IMG/VR virus record: IMGVR_UViG_3300032093_000206
Location: 1-49,241 of that record
Direction: 5' to 3' (one strand)
Source: a virus
Length of the DNA: 49,241 bases
Position 1 is the stretch's first letter. Every line of letters begins with the position of its first letter. The notes beneath the pieces are model-generated. The model made no database searches. It had not been told where the DNA came from and saw nothing but the letters and a program-made list of their open reading frames with translations. Shown here one piece after another: positions 9,544 through 19,164 of this stretch. The position numbers and the translations under genes are program-made.

Positions 9544-10380
9544 ATGGCAACATACGCAGCTTCAGGCATTATTTATGCAAAAGCAACTCCAGCGAACCTT
9601 GCTGTTGCAAAAAGTCCGTTGGGCGGTATAGATGAAGATATTACTGATAGAATTAATCCGCCGACTTTGGAGACGGGTAAAATCACGGCTTCTGTTTCAT
9701 CTGCTGTTGTCACTGGAGTTGATACTGATTTTGAAACAGATTGCAATGTTGGCGAATATATTTTTGCATATGGCGCATCAGCGGTTCCGGTTTTAGTTGG
9801 TAGGATTTTAAGTATTGACAGCCAATTTCAGATTACCTTAACAGAGGACGCGTCAAGCGATGCTGATAGTACACCGTATGGAGTGATGAAAACATTGTTG
9901 ACCACTAACGAAAACATCCTTATTAGGGTTCCAAGAATTCCATTGAATGAAAAAGACTCATGGATTCCAAATTGGTCTGCTATGAGGGTTAGGCCGTTTG
10001 ATGCCAACCAATACAACGACCCAGCAACATACACCTCTCTTACGCAATACAGTGCAACGGGAGTGCCGGTAATAATAGATAGTGGCACAAACATTCCGTT
10101 TCTGATTCAGCCGTCTAATAGGTTTACTGTCTATACAAGCGGCAACTTTAAATTTTGCTGGCGAGAACTGAGAGAACTTCCAAACTTTATTTTTGCTGTG
10201 TACAATCCATTTGGAGTCAGTTCTCAGCAAAACCTAAGCGGATCAACAATGTACAAGCTATTTACAACCGAGCAGATACCGGGTCTTTTAGTTACAACAA
10301 ACTTTTCTGCATCAACATTGGCTGCTGCTGGTTATTCTATTGCAGATGATGCTACTCCACCGCCTCCGCCAACTGAATAA
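9544..10380 (+). CDS. Virion structural protein, paralog 1
   Basis: 278 residues. Begins MATYAASGIIYA and is paralogous to the next gene, which begins MATYDASGIIYA. Residues about 50-105 have the pattern VTGVDTDFETDCNVGEYI, then VGRILSIDSQ and ITL, a beta-rich layout common in phage tail and neck proteins (a 'V-x-G-x-x-T-x-F ... G-[DE]-x-I' motif). The C-terminus is a proline tract. Probably a tail-tube-like, collar or appendage subunit; exact role not determined. Confidence 0.75.
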   Translation: MATYAASGIIYAKATPANLAVAKSPLGGIDEDITDRINPPTLETGKITASVSSAVVTGVDTDFETDCNVGEYIFAYGASAVPVLVGRILSIDSQFQITLTEDASSDADSTPYGVMKTLLTTNENILIRVPRIPLNEKDSWIPNWSAMRVRPFDANQYNDPATYTSLTQYSATGVPVIIDSGTNIPFLIQPSNRFTVYTSGNFKFCWRELRELPNFIFAVYNPFGVSSQQNLSGSTMYKLFTTEQIPGLLVTTNFSASTLAAAGYSIADDATPPPPPTE

Positions 10381-10412
10381 AAAAGACTTTTTAAAAAATA
10401 AATTTTAAAAAC

Positions 10413-11225
10413 ATGGCAACATACGATGCTTCGGGCATAATTTACGCAAGGGTAAACGCTAACAACACCCAGATTGCAACATCGCCTGATGGTTACAATA
10501 ATAATCAGGCCATTACTGATGCAATTGAAGCCCCAACAATTGCCGATGGTACGTTTGGGTCTATGACAACGGTTGGCACTCAAACCGAAATAACCGGAAC
10601 AAACAGTCCAGCATTTAACACTGATTTTAATATTAGTGATTATGTGTATTGGATTGACAACACTGGAACACCAATCCTTCTTGGACAAGTAGCATCATTT
10701 GTTGTTGGATATGAATCAAGCAAAATGCTCCTTACGGGGATTGCGTCTTCAACACCGGTTGGGAACCCATTGCTTGGCGGAAGCAACTACCTGATTACGG
10801 CAAGCGAGTCTGTATACATCCGTATACCAACAGTTGCTGCATCAAGCACTGCCACGCAGATTCCAAACTTTGCTTTCTGGAGACAGTCAAATGGATACAA
10901 CATAACTTCTGTAAGCAAGCTGGAACAGTATAGCACAATTGGTAGCCCGCTTCAGATATTTACTCCGGCTCCACAAAACGTAAGTTTTACGATTCAGGTA
11001 ATGAACGTGTTTGTGCCTATAACATCGGCAAACAATACATATTGGAGCAGCGCAGATGCGTTTCCTCAATACATCTGGGCAAGACTTACTCCCGTTAGCA
11101 ATTCTTCCTCTGCTTTAAGTAGCCAAACAATGTATAAGTGGTCAACTCAGGAATTGCTTGAGGGCATCACTATTACAGCAAACTTTCCGCAAGCGTCTTT
11201 GGTTGCAGCTGGATATTCATTTTAA
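10413..11225 (+). CDS. Virion structural protein, paralog 2
   Basis: 270 residues, tandem paralog of the preceding gene: the same N-terminal signature, the same beta-rich core (ITGTNSPAFNTDFNISDYVY then LLGQVASFVVG), and matching C-termini ending in AAGYS. It lacks the polyproline tail. Sequence divergence is considerable, so the duplication is old and the two copies probably have separate places in the particle, for example heteromeric rings. Confidence 0.75.
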   Translation: MATYDASGIIYARVNANNTQIATSPDGYNNNQAITDAIEAPTIADGTFGSMTTVGTQTEITGTNSPAFNTDFNISDYVYWIDNTGTPILLGQVASFVVGYESSKMLLTGIASSTPVGNPLLGGSNYLITASESVYIRIPTVAASSTATQIPNFAFWRQSNGYNITSVSKLEQYSTIGSPLQIFTPAPQNVSFTIQVMNVFVPITSANNTYWSSADAFPQYIWARLTPVSNSSSALSSQTMYKWSTQELLEGITITANFPQASLVAAGYSF

Positions 11226-11232
11226 GTAAAAC

Positions 11233-12126
11233 ATGGCTTGGTATTCCGCATTTACACGAACCGGAGGAATAAGCAACGCCTTTATTTCGACAACCGGGAG
11301 ACAAACATTATTTGTATGTGGAGGCACTTATAGTGCTTTCACTGCAATAACTGGTGGTCAAGTATACTTTAACTCGGCAGGAATTGCTGTGGTATTTGCT
11401 GCAACAACTCAAAATGCTGTATACCCGGTAACTGGCGGCATAAGCAATGCTTTTACAACCACCGTCCAGCCGCCTCCTGCTAAACTGCTACGCCTTCAAA
11501 TTGGAGATTTTGTCCTTAACACGGACTACACATCAATAGATATAGCAGACATTACGGGAGAATATAACGCAACAACAAATCCTTATGGCTATACGCCAGC
11601 GGGAGACCCGTATGATCCAAATCGTCCTCGCAGAAGCGACCTAAGACTTTGGACTATCTATCGCATTATAACATCTACTACATCAACAGATTTCCAGTTT
11701 CCTACTTCTCAAGCAGAACAATCTGATCCTGTGTATGTATATTCTCTTACCATCCCGGAAAGCGGTGTATACGATTTGGTAATGATTGGTGCGCCAGATG
11801 CCGAAGACTATGCAAATTGGCAACAACCCAATTTGTTTGATTATGCCAATAGTCAGGACAACTGGTTTGCGACATCTCAATGGATGACCATTGACCCAGT
11901 TCTTGATGTTTGTCTTATTAACTACAGATGGGCGTTTTTAGAAAGTGTTATGTGCGGCAATTGCGACACTTCATACTTGGCTTTCTATGCCGACTACGTT
12001 GCGTTGTTTTATGCCAATCAAGTTCAAAACCAAGCAGTATCTGATGCTTTGTATAAAAAGTTAACGGCATTCTGTAGTGGAAGCAATTGCGGCTGCTGCG
12101 GGTGCTATTCACAATATTCCTGTTAA
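11233..12126 (+). CDS. Structural protein with internal repeats and Cys-rich end
   Basis: 297 residues. The N-terminal 80 residues contain imperfect repeats of a Gly/Ser/Ala-Phe-Thr-Thr unit (GGISNAF occurs twice, about residues 11 and 68), probably a beta-solenoid-like or adhesive element. The central part (about 85-200) is a mixed beta domain. The last 25 residues hold six cysteines (CSGSNCGCCGCYSQYSC), which could bind metal or form disulfides. The next gene starts 2 bases after the stop. Probably a neck or fibre-attachment protein. Confidence 0.7.
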   Translation: MAWYSAFTRTGGISNAFISTTGRQTLFVCGGTYSAFTAITGGQVYFNSAGIAVVFAATTQNAVYPVTGGISNAFTTTVQPPPAKLLRLQIGDFVLNTDYTSIDIADITGEYNATTNPYGYTPAGDPYDPNRPRRSDLRLWTIYRIITSTTSTDFQFPTSQAEQSDPVYVYSLTIPESGVYDLVMIGAPDAEDYANWQQPNLFDYANSQDNWFATSQWMTIDPVLDVCLINYRWAFLESVMCGNCDTSYLAFYADYVALFYANQVQNQAVSDALYKKLTAFCSGSNCGCCGCYSQYSC

Positions 12127-12128
12127 CT

Positions 12129-15100
12129 ATGTCATTTTTAGATAATCTTCCCGTCTACAGTGGTCGTGCAGCCGATGCAATCATAGAGGCATCGTTGTGC
12201 TGTGATTTTGAAAAGGTGAATCTGTATTCATCCTTGCTTGCCACGGCTGAAGACACAACTCTTAGCAATGACATAAGACTATTTGCACTCACCGCTCTTA
12301 TTAACGCGGCTGATTTGCTGCGTGAGGCTGCTGGGCCAATAATGCTCAGGTCGATATCGTACAGTCCAACGGTTGCGTATACAGGGTTTCACAATGACCT
12401 TGATGGGCTGAACGATGGAACAACATATCTCCATGTAACCTCTGGGCAAATATCATATTGGGACAGCAAGGCAGACAGCAGCGGTGTTTCGTTTGCTTTG
12501 TTGCAGGGCTTACCAAGCGACAACGCACTATTGCAAGCGGCTTTGGATGCGAAACAGAATCTGCTTCCAAACGGGGTCGGCTTTATAAAGGTGAATGGAA
12601 CAGCGGTAAGTGTTGACACCAATACATACCTCACTTCTGTTACCGGGGCTGCGGGTGGCGATCTTACAGGAACCTACCCCAACCCAACCATTACATCCAC
12701 AACCATCCTGTCCAAGGTTCTTACGGGATTTAATCCGAGTGCCGCTGCCGGGTCTATTACATCAAGCAGCACAATACTAAGTGCGCTTGAAAAGCTAAAC
12801 GCAAACATCAATGCCGTAAGCGCATCTGCTGGCACGGTTACGAGTGTGAGCCTTACGTTGCCAACAAGCGTATTCTCTGCTGCGGTGGGGCCGTATACAA
12901 CAACTGCCGCATTAAGCTTAAGCTTTATTAGCCAAACTCAGGGCAGGGTGTTTGCCGCTCCAAGTGGTAGCAATGGAACTCCTTCGTTTAGGGCTTTGGC
13001 CGCAACAGACCTCCCGGTTGTTGGCTCTGTAACGCCCGGAACATATTCTTTGTCTACGGTAACTGTAGATGCATATGGCCGGGTTACAGGAATTGCTTCA
13101 GGGTCTGTTGTTGGAACAGGCACTGTGACAAGCGTTGGTATCAGCCCTCCGGTACAGTTTTCAGCCGGGAGCGCGGTTACAACTGCTGGCAATCTAAGCT
13201 TTGCATGGGCCTCAAATGCAACCCCTAATCTTGTATTTGCTACACCAGCATCTGCTGGAGGTGTACCTACTTTTCGTGCGCTTACTTCTGCGGACATCCC
13301 AGATATAGCTATTAGTCAAGTAACAAATCTGTCTAATGTATTAGGCGGATATTTACCAAATGCTTTGGCTAATAATATGCTTTTTATAGGCAATACAGGA
13401 AGTAATGTTCCGGTAAATGCAATTGTAACAGGCGACCTTACCGCTCTCTATGTAGACAACAACGGAACCAACGAAGCGGAGTTTACGATAGCAAACGAAG
13501 CGGTAACCTATGCTAAAATACAGAATGTTACCGCTCAAACCCTGCTTGGTCGTTTTGCTTTAACTGATGGAGTAATACAGCAACTCACTCTAAATGCTTC
13601 TGATTTTACCATTAATAGCGGGAATGGGGAGATAGGTCTTGTAACACCTAATTCTCCCATTTTAACAACCAAGGGCGATTTATTAACCTATACGGGGGCA
13701 GCACAAACCCGCCTTGGAATTGGGGCAAACGCCACTTTGTTTATGGCCGATGCAACAACTGCAACAGGAAACAAATGGGTGGCTATGTCGGGTGATGCAA
13801 CAATTGCAACATCTGGCGCAATCACTATTGCCAACAATGCTGTAACGCTGGGCAAAATGGCTACAGTTACCGGGCCGACAATTTTGGGTAACCAAAACTC
13901 CGGTGCTGGGCTAGGTGTTTTGGCAATGACCGGCACTCAAGCCGCCACTATACTTCCTACTTTTTCAACAGCAAACACTGACAAGGGGTTAGTAGTTGGT
14001 AGCAATGGTGTTGGGGCTACATACTTCTTAAATGCGACAGGCGGCTGGTCCATCCCGGCAGGAGGTGGTGGCGGAGGCGGAACCGTTACATCGGCCAGTC
14101 AGTATAGCATTCCGTATTACTCAGTAAGCCCAACTGGCACGACAGTAATTGGTCTTGCCCCGCAAACAACTAACGGCATATATTTCCTTCGGGCAAATGT
14201 AACGGCAAGTGCGGCTGTTGCTCCTTCATGGATTGGAAGTACAGGAAGCGGGGATGTTGTACTTGCTACAAGTCCTACGCTTGTTACGCCTACATTAGGA
14301 GCGGCATTAGCCACTTCAATCAATAAGGTGGCAATAACAGCTCCTGCGACAAGTGCTACGCTTACACTTGCCGATGGTTCTACGCTTGCCACATCAGGAG
14401 CGTTCAGCACCACGCTGACAGCAACAGCAACAACGACATTAACGCTTCCTCCATTAACGGCCACCCTTGCCACGCTTGCATTAACGGAAACCCTGTCTAA
14501 CAAAACTTTACTCACTCCCGTAATAGGAGACGGGGGGACTAATGGACACGCTCACTTCCGCAAGTCCTCAGGTGCTGTTGGTATAAACAATTATGCCACA
14601 TTGTTCTTTCAGGAATCGGGCGGAGATAGAAGGATGTCTGTGATTTGGGATAATGATGGATACCAGTCAGAGTTCCTTTTTAAAGCCACGACATCAACAA
14701 AAACTTATACGCTCCCTGACGCAAGCGGTACGGTGACATTGAACCCAATGACCGCAGTGGGGGATATTATATACGGAGGAACTGTTACGGGAGGAGTTGC
14801 TGCTCCAACAACGCTTCCAATAGGTACTGCCAACGAAGTGCTTGCTGTGTCTGCTGGTGGCCTCCCAGAGTGGAAGACAATAGCGGCAGGAGGAGATGTA
14901 ACAGGCCCATCAAGTTCCGTGGATGGCAACTTTGCCGTATTTGATAGCACAACAGGAAAGATAATTAAGGAAAGTGCTGGTGCGTCCCTATCAGCAGCAG
15001 GAGCGGCAGTGTTCAACACTTCCGTTTCCGTGGGGGTGTCAGGCGCAACAACTGGGCAATTGATTTTCTTTAATGCAACAACTTCCGCCACAACAACATT

Positions 15101-16385
15101 TCAGGCTTCCACGTCACAATCAGCAAATATTAATTACACTTGGCCCATATTGGCCCCAACGGCGGCCCAGATATTAAGCAGCGATGCAAGCGGAAATCTT
15201 TCGTGGACGGCAGCAGGGGCCGGAGATATGACACTTGCTGGCACTCAAACAGTAACAGGAACAAAAACATTTAATGCAGGTGCTATAAGAATAAATAATG
15301 CCACAAACAATGGCTATCATATATTAGCATCACTTGCTGGTGCGGCAGGGACTCTTACGGCTACATTCCCAGCAGCAACAGGAACAGTTGCACTTCTAAG
15401 TCTTGCTCAAACATGGACTGGGGCGCAAACTTTTGGAACAGGAGCGTTTGCGGTGACAAGTGCTGCTACATTTAGTTCAAGTCCTGCTGCCGCAACAACG
15501 GTTTCCATATCCCCTACAGCGGGTAGCCTAACAAATGCTCAGTTAACAATAGGCGGGACTACAATCCAATGGATGCTTTTTGGTGTAAACACTGCCAATA
15601 CTCCAGCTGTAGGGACCAGAAGTTCCGGGACAAAAATTGTTTTTGCAAACGCTATATCTGCAACATACCCAGACACTTCGATTGGTTACGGCCAAACCAG
15701 CGGGGGAACAAATTTTGGCTACATTTGGCATTCTGCGTCCCAAGGGCATAGGTTTTGGGCTGGCAATAATTCAACAGGAACTTTTGCAAATGTTGTCAAC
15801 ATTGTCAACGACTCAAGTGTTGCTGGACTTGCTTTCCAGCCAGCCTTTTCTGCCACTGTTCCTATCGTTCTCGCCAACAATGGCTGGATGAGCCTAAGCG
15901 GTGCGCCCGGCACTTTTGGGGGGGCGGTTCCAACATACACAAATAGGAGTGCTGGGACGAGAATAGTTACGTCCCCAACCTTATCAGCAACCACTTTAGA
16001 TACAGGGATTGGTTTTGCTCAGGTTGGCGGAGCCGGGGCAAATTTTAGTATCCAATGGTATTCTGCTCCCCGTGCGCATCATTTTTATGCCGGGGTGACA
16101 ACGCTTGTTAACTCGGTTATAATTGACAGCACATCGCTACAGCTTGCCACGGCAGTTAATCTTGTCCTTGCGTCATCCGGTGCTGGGACGAAAATAGGAA
16201 CAGGGACAAACCAATTGCTTGCCTTTTGGAATAAAACACCAATAAGTCAGCCAACTAATGCAATTGCAGAAGCGGCTTTTGTTGCCAATTCAGGCGGAAC
16301 AGCAGTAACCGATGATTCTACTTTTGGAACTTATACATTGCAACAAATTGCACAGGCTCTTATCAACATAGGAATTTTAGCATAA
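12129..16385 (+). CDS. Long tail fibre protein
   Basis: 1,418 residues; ATG at 12129 is chosen over one at 12087 because it lies directly after the upstream stop and avoids overlap. An N-terminal helical region of about 75 residues is probably virion-attached. Then come fibre repeats with the GTVTSV ... FRALTxxDIP signature at about residues 235 and 331, and motifs such as LTETLSNKTLLTPV, typical of trimeric tail fibres. The rest is very rich in Ala, Thr, Gly and Ser. It probably makes first contact with host surface glycans. No S74-type intramolecular chaperone is obvious at the C-terminus. Confidence 0.9.
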   Translation: MSFLDNLPVYSGRAADAIIEASLCCDFEKVNLYSSLLATAEDTTLSNDIRLFALTALINAADLLREAAGPIMLRSISYSPTVAYTGFHNDLDGLNDGTTYLHVTSGQISYWDSKADSSGVSFALLQGLPSDNALLQAALDAKQNLLPNGVGFIKVNGTAVSVDTNTYLTSVTGAAGGDLTGTYPNPTITSTTILSKVLTGFNPSAAAGSITSSSTILSALEKLNANINAVSASAGTVTSVSLTLPTSVFSAAVGPYTTTAALSLSFISQTQGRVFAAPSGSNGTPSFRALAATDLPVVGSVTPGTYSLSTVTVDAYGRVTGIASGSVVGTGTVTSVGISPPVQFSAGSAVTTAGNLSFAWASNATPNLVFATPASAGGVPTFRALTSADIPDIAISQVTNLSNVLGGYLPNALANNMLFIGNTGSNVPVNAIVTGDLTALYVDNNGTNEAEFTIANEAVTYAKIQNVTAQTLLGRFALTDGVIQQLTLNASDFTINSGNGEIGLVTPNSPILTTKGDLLTYTGAAQTRLGIGANATLFMADATTATGNKWVAMSGDATIATSGAITIANNAVTLGKMATVTGPTILGNQNSGAGLGVLAMTGTQAATILPTFSTANTDKGLVVGSNGVGATYFLNATGGWSIPAGGGGGGGTVTSASQYSIPYYSVSPTGTTVIGLAPQTTNGIYFLRANVTASAAVAPSWIGSTGSGDVVLATSPTLVTPTLGAALATSINKVAITAPATSATLTLADGSTLATSGAFSTTLTATATTTLTLPPLTATLATLALTETLSNKTLLTPVIGDGGTNGHAHFRKSSGAVGINNYATLFFQESGGDRRMSVIWDNDGYQSEFLFKATTSTKTYTLPDASGTVTLNPMTAVGDIIYGGTVTGGVAAPTTLPIGTANEVLAVSAGGLPEWKTIAAGGDVTGPSSSVDGNFAVFDSTTGKIIKESAGASLSAAGAAVFNTSVSVGVSGATTGQLIFFNATTSATTTFQASTSQSANINYTWPILAPTAAQILSSDASGNLSWTAAGAGDMTLAGTQTVTGTKTFNAGAIRINNATNNGYHILASLAGAAGTLTATFPAATGTVALLSLAQTWTGAQTFGTGAFAVTSAATFSSSPAAATTVSISPTAGSLTNAQLTIGGTTIQWMLFGVNTANTPAVGTRSSGTKIVFANAISATYPDTSIGYGQTSGGTNFGYIWHSASQGHRFWAGNNSTGTFANVVNIVNDSSVAGLAFQPAFSATVPIVLANNGWMSLSGAPGTFGGAVPTYTNRSAGTRIVTSPTLSATTLDTGIGFAQVGGAGANFSIQWYSAPRAHHFYAGVTTLVNSVIIDSTSLQLATAVNLVLASSGAGTKIGTGTNQLLAFWNKTPISQPTNAIAEAAFVANSGGTAVTDDSTFGTYTLQQIAQALINIGILA

Positions 16386-16387
16386 AC

Positions 16388-16762
16388 ATGAGCAACTACA
16401 ATATCATCGTACCAATTTCAGACGAACCTATATACGGGTTTAAAAGAACCGTAACTATGGCTGCCCTTCTGATAAACGCACTTCCGTCCGCTGGCGAGAA
16501 TATAGTCTTGCTATGCCAAGTGGACTACTTTGAAGCAACAACAGACGCTCCCATCACCATAATACCACCAAAAATTGTTCCGCTCATTGCGGACAAAACA
16601 ACCTGCGTAGATATAAATGGAATGATAGTGCCATGCGGAAGCCCGGAGGCTGCGATGAATGAATTTGACTTCTTCATGCAAATGCTCTTCGAATCAGTGA
16701 TTATTGCGGACATGGTTGAACAAAAAATTAATTGGGCTGACTCAGAAGGTAGATTCAACTAA
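16388..16762 (+). CDS. Hypothetical protein, fibre-linked
   Basis: 124 residues, 2 bases after the fibre stop. Soluble, hydrophobic, with four cysteines and a proline-rich middle (PITIIPPKIVP). Position suggests a fibre assembly or adaptor role. No family recognised. Confidence 0.6.
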   Translation: MSNYNIIVPISDEPIYGFKRTVTMAALLINALPSAGENIVLLCQVDYFEATTDAPITIIPPKIVPLIADKTTCVDINGMIVPCGSPEAAMNEFDFFMQMLFESVIIADMVEQKINWADSEGRFN

Positions 16763-16765
16763 CTC

Positions 16766-17212
16766 ATGCAGGACTGGAGCATCATACTTGTCAGGAACGA
16801 AAAAGGAACGTGGCTTCAGCGGGTATACTGGAGCCTCATTCGCTATTTCACCAACAGCAGATACAATCATTGCCAGCTTGTCCGCAGCTTCAACAACCGG
16901 CTGTACATTTGCGAGAGCGATGTGTCCGGGTTCCGGGTGACAAAGACTCTTACCAGATGGAAGCAAGAGCAGGAGGAGAAGCAAAGGGATTTTTTGGTCA
17001 TCAATATTCCCGGGTATAGCGAAAGGCGGTTCACCTTCATTCTGGGCAATAAATACGATGCCGGATATTGGACATACCTGACAAGGAGATACAGCAGCAT
17101 GAAATCCTCCAATTGCTTCCAGAGCGTTGCATACATTTTTGACTTTCCAAAATACTGGGTAGCCACAGCCAACACACTTATACACCACGACAGAAAAAAA
17201 TCATACGAATAG
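16766..17212 (+). CDS. Papain-fold hydrolase candidate (permuted NlpC/P60-like)
   Basis: 148 residues. A histidine at residue 35 (SRYNHCQLV) and a cysteine at residue 116 (SSNCFQSVAYIF) fit the permuted His-then-Cys order of YiiX/LRAT-like NlpC/P60 proteins. An early beta strand, a central LVINIPGY strand and an RRY-SSMKSSNC helix start agree with that fold. It could cut peptidoglycan during entry or process another substrate. It follows the fibre genes closely (3-base gap) and precedes a promoter-like box. Assignment rests on motif order and spacing only. Confidence 0.5.
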   Translation: MQDWSIILVRNEKGTWLQRVYWSLIRYFTNSRYNHCQLVRSFNNRLYICESDVSGFRVTKTLTRWKQEQEEKQRDFLVINIPGYSERRFTFILGNKYDAGYWTYLTRRYSSMKSSNCFQSVAYIFDFPKYWVATANTLIHHDRKKSYE

Positions 17213-17235
17213 ACAATTTGATTATACTACCGGTT

Positions 17236-17244
17236 TATATTTGC
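17236..17244 (+). promoter_or_regulatory. -7-like box TATATTTGC
   Basis: Exact TAnnTTTGC match 17 bases before the ATG at 17262. A TTTG lies at 17217-17220, but the 15-base gap is short for Bacteroidota promoters. Confidence 0.5.
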
Positions 17245-17261
17245 ATAAATATTTATATAAA

Positions 17262-17684
17262 ATGAAAACCGTAGTTACTTACAAAAAGCTGTTACAGCTA
17301 AAAACATTTGCCAATTCTGTGGCAAACATTCAAAATCTTGGAGACGATGTTGTATTCGTCCTTAAATTGCAAAAGCTTGCTAAAAAGGCTTGCAAACCCC
17401 TTGAAGATTTTGAGGAAAAAACTGAAGACTTGCGCCTTGACAATTGCTTCAAAGAAAATGGTCGCATTGTTCGTCAAAACGGAGAGTTCCAATGGACCGC
17501 AGAAGGAGAGAAAGCTTTTCGTCAGGCGTATAAAGCATTGGCCCTTGAAGAAGTGGAGACGCATTTTGATTACACCCTGTCTTATAAAGACTTCTTAGCA
17601 ATCCTGCCAGAAAGAGACCAAAAACTGGCTGCTGATTGGGAGGACATGGAAGAAGTTCTTTCTCCATTCTTTGTCGAAAAATAG
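17262..17684 (+). CDS. Hypothetical helical protein (DUF1617-like layout)
   Basis: 140 residues; ATG at 17262 is preferred to an in-frame TTG at 17241, which overlaps the promoter-like box. Starts MKTVVTYKKLLQLKTF, then helical with many Glu and Lys. The layout (short strand, long helix pair, acidic C-terminus) resembles small phage chaperone-like proteins such as DUF1617, but this is weak. It appears to head a transcription unit. Confidence 0.6.
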   Translation: MKTVVTYKKLLQLKTFANSVANIQNLGDDVVFVLKLQKLAKKACKPLEDFEEKTEDLRLDNCFKENGRIVRQNGEFQWTAEGEKAFRQAYKALALEEVETHFDYTLSYKDFLAILPERDQKLAADWEDMEEVLSPFFVEK

Positions 17685-17758
17685 GACAAAAGGTGTTTGA
17701 AAATATCTTATTTTTACAAGCACAAGTTATACACATTTTACACAATTAGTCTAACAAC

Positions 17759-18010
17759 ATGAACTCAATAGACATCGTAGACTTTAAGATATCAGCTGTT
17801 GAATTAGTAAAAGACAGTCCGATTTTTTTGTACGCTGCCTTTTATGATCCTCTTCATTCTTGGCTATACAACTTAGCCGTTGAAATGAATCCAATTATCG
17901 AGTTTTTGTTAAACTGTCTGGCCCTTGCATACGGGGTCTACCGTGTATACAGGATATACCTTCGCTGGAAGAATAAAGATAAAGACGACAACCACAATTC
18001 ATTTTTTTAA
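17759..18010 (+). CDS. Small single-pass membrane protein
   Basis: 83 residues. One probable membrane helix at about 44-64 (IIEFLLNCLALAYGVYRVY), followed by a basic then polar cytoplasmic tail (RWKNKDKDD). It could be a holin-like or membrane-anchoring factor, but lies far from the lysin gene at 23083. The coding start follows a 74-base gap with no recognised signal. Confidence 0.6.
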   Translation: MNSIDIVDFKISAVELVKDSPIFLYAAFYDPLHSWLYNLAVEMNPIIEFLLNCLALAYGVYRVYRIYLRWKNKDKDDNHNSFF

Positions 18011-18015
18011 TTGTT

Positions 18016-19164
18016 ATGGCCGGGATATTTAACAATCTGGCTCAATACAATTCGTATAGAGATACCATGACCGGTCGTGTTCCTATGGCCGGTCATGGCG
18101 CGTCTTGGGGTGGTAGTAGTAGTGGTAACATTACTCCATCAAGGTCTTGGGAGTTGGTCAAAGAATTCAAAGGCAAGTCTCACAAAGAAGGTGGGATAGA
18201 CATTGAAATTGGCGAAGGATATGTAAGACACCTAAATGGTAAAGGTATACAACCAGATGACATTGCTAAGAATGGCAGGGTCTGGAAGAATATTGGAGCC
18301 GGGGCTTACGGCTTTGGAGAAGGGGTTCTTGACACGGTTACAATGGGCGCAACCGATCAGCTTACGGATGCCGGCTACAATGCCTTGCAAAAAGCGGGCG
18401 GCAGCAGCGAAGATGAAATGCGTGAGCAAAACTCTGTACGCGGGTATAGCACTGCTGCTGGAGCCATTGGTACTGCGGTATTTACTGGAGGAGCCACTAC
18501 AGGAACAGCTATACAACAAAGCGCAAAAGGCATAGGAGCAGGAGTGTCTGCCGGGTCTCCCGACAGTAAATTTGCCCAACAAGTTGGCACATACCTTCCT
18601 ATGGCGGGCAGTATTGCCGGGATGGCTGTTGGTAATGCCGGATTTAGTGGCGGGGTGAAAGAAGCCCAAGCAGCGGCAGGAGCGGCAACTAAAGCGGGAG
18701 ACGCTTTAAAAGCTTCCAACAACACGGCAGGAGCGGCAGCTAAAGCAGCGGAGGCCGCCAAGTATACAGCAAAAGCAGACAGGCTTGCGGCAATGGGCAA
18801 TGTGGCATCCACTGCTAACAAATACAACAAGTATATGCCATATGCCGCACAAGGGCTAAACATGGCCGCTGGCACTGGCAAATCTGTAATCCCAGAAATG
18901 GGGCGGCAATTGTCTATCCCTCAAAACATCAACGCTGGATTGGAGACAATTCAAATGATGAACAGAATGCGTAAGGGGTATGGCAAGGGAGCGACAAATT
19001 CTATGCAATCTCAGGCTCCACAAAACACGCCTGTTGCCCCGGAACCCCAAACAACATATAGCGCACAGCCTGTAGAGCAAACCTCTCAGGATATGGGCGG
19101 CTCTATATCTCCTTCTCAATATCAATTTCTAAATGATTTAAGAACATATGGAATCAATGTCTAA
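18016..19164 (+). CDS. Ala/Gly-rich virion protein (internal cargo candidate)
   Basis: 382 residues, 5 bases after the previous stop. Residues about 55-70 contain KSHKEGGIDIEIGEG, similar to a His-x-x-Gly-Gly motif I associate with crAss-like and other Bacteroidota phage virion proteins. Residues about 140-300 are Ala/Gly-rich and could insert in membranes or form helices; the C-terminus is Gln/Pro-rich. Suggests a DNA-ejection or internal protein. Confidence 0.65.
   Translation: MAGIFNNLAQYNSYRDTMTGRVPMAGHGASWGGSSSGNITPSRSWELVKEFKGKSHKEGGIDIEIGEGYVRHLNGKGIQPDDIAKNGRVWKNIGAGAYGFGEGVLDTVTMGATDQLTDAGYNALQKAGGSSEDEMREQNSVRGYSTAAGAIGTAVFTGGATTGTAIQQSAKGIGAGVSAGSPDSKFAQQVGTYLPMAGSIAGMAVGNAGFSGGVKEAQAAAGAATKAGDALKASNNTAGAAAKAAEAAKYTAKADRLAAMGNVASTANKYNKYMPYAAQGLNMAAGTGKSVIPEMGRQLSIPQNINAGLETIQMMNRMRKGYGKGATNSMQSQAPQNTPVAPEPQTTYSAQPVEQTSQDMGGSISPSQYQFLNDLRTYGINV

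Noticed and set aside
12938-15091. Several minus-strand open frames of 120-130 residues inside the tail fibre
   Set aside because: Low-complexity Ala/Val/Thr sequences produced by the repetitive fibre coding on the other strand.
17720-17750. ACACATTTTACACAA resembling the 40290 iterons
   Set aside because: A single imperfect match without spacing or repetition; likely chance.
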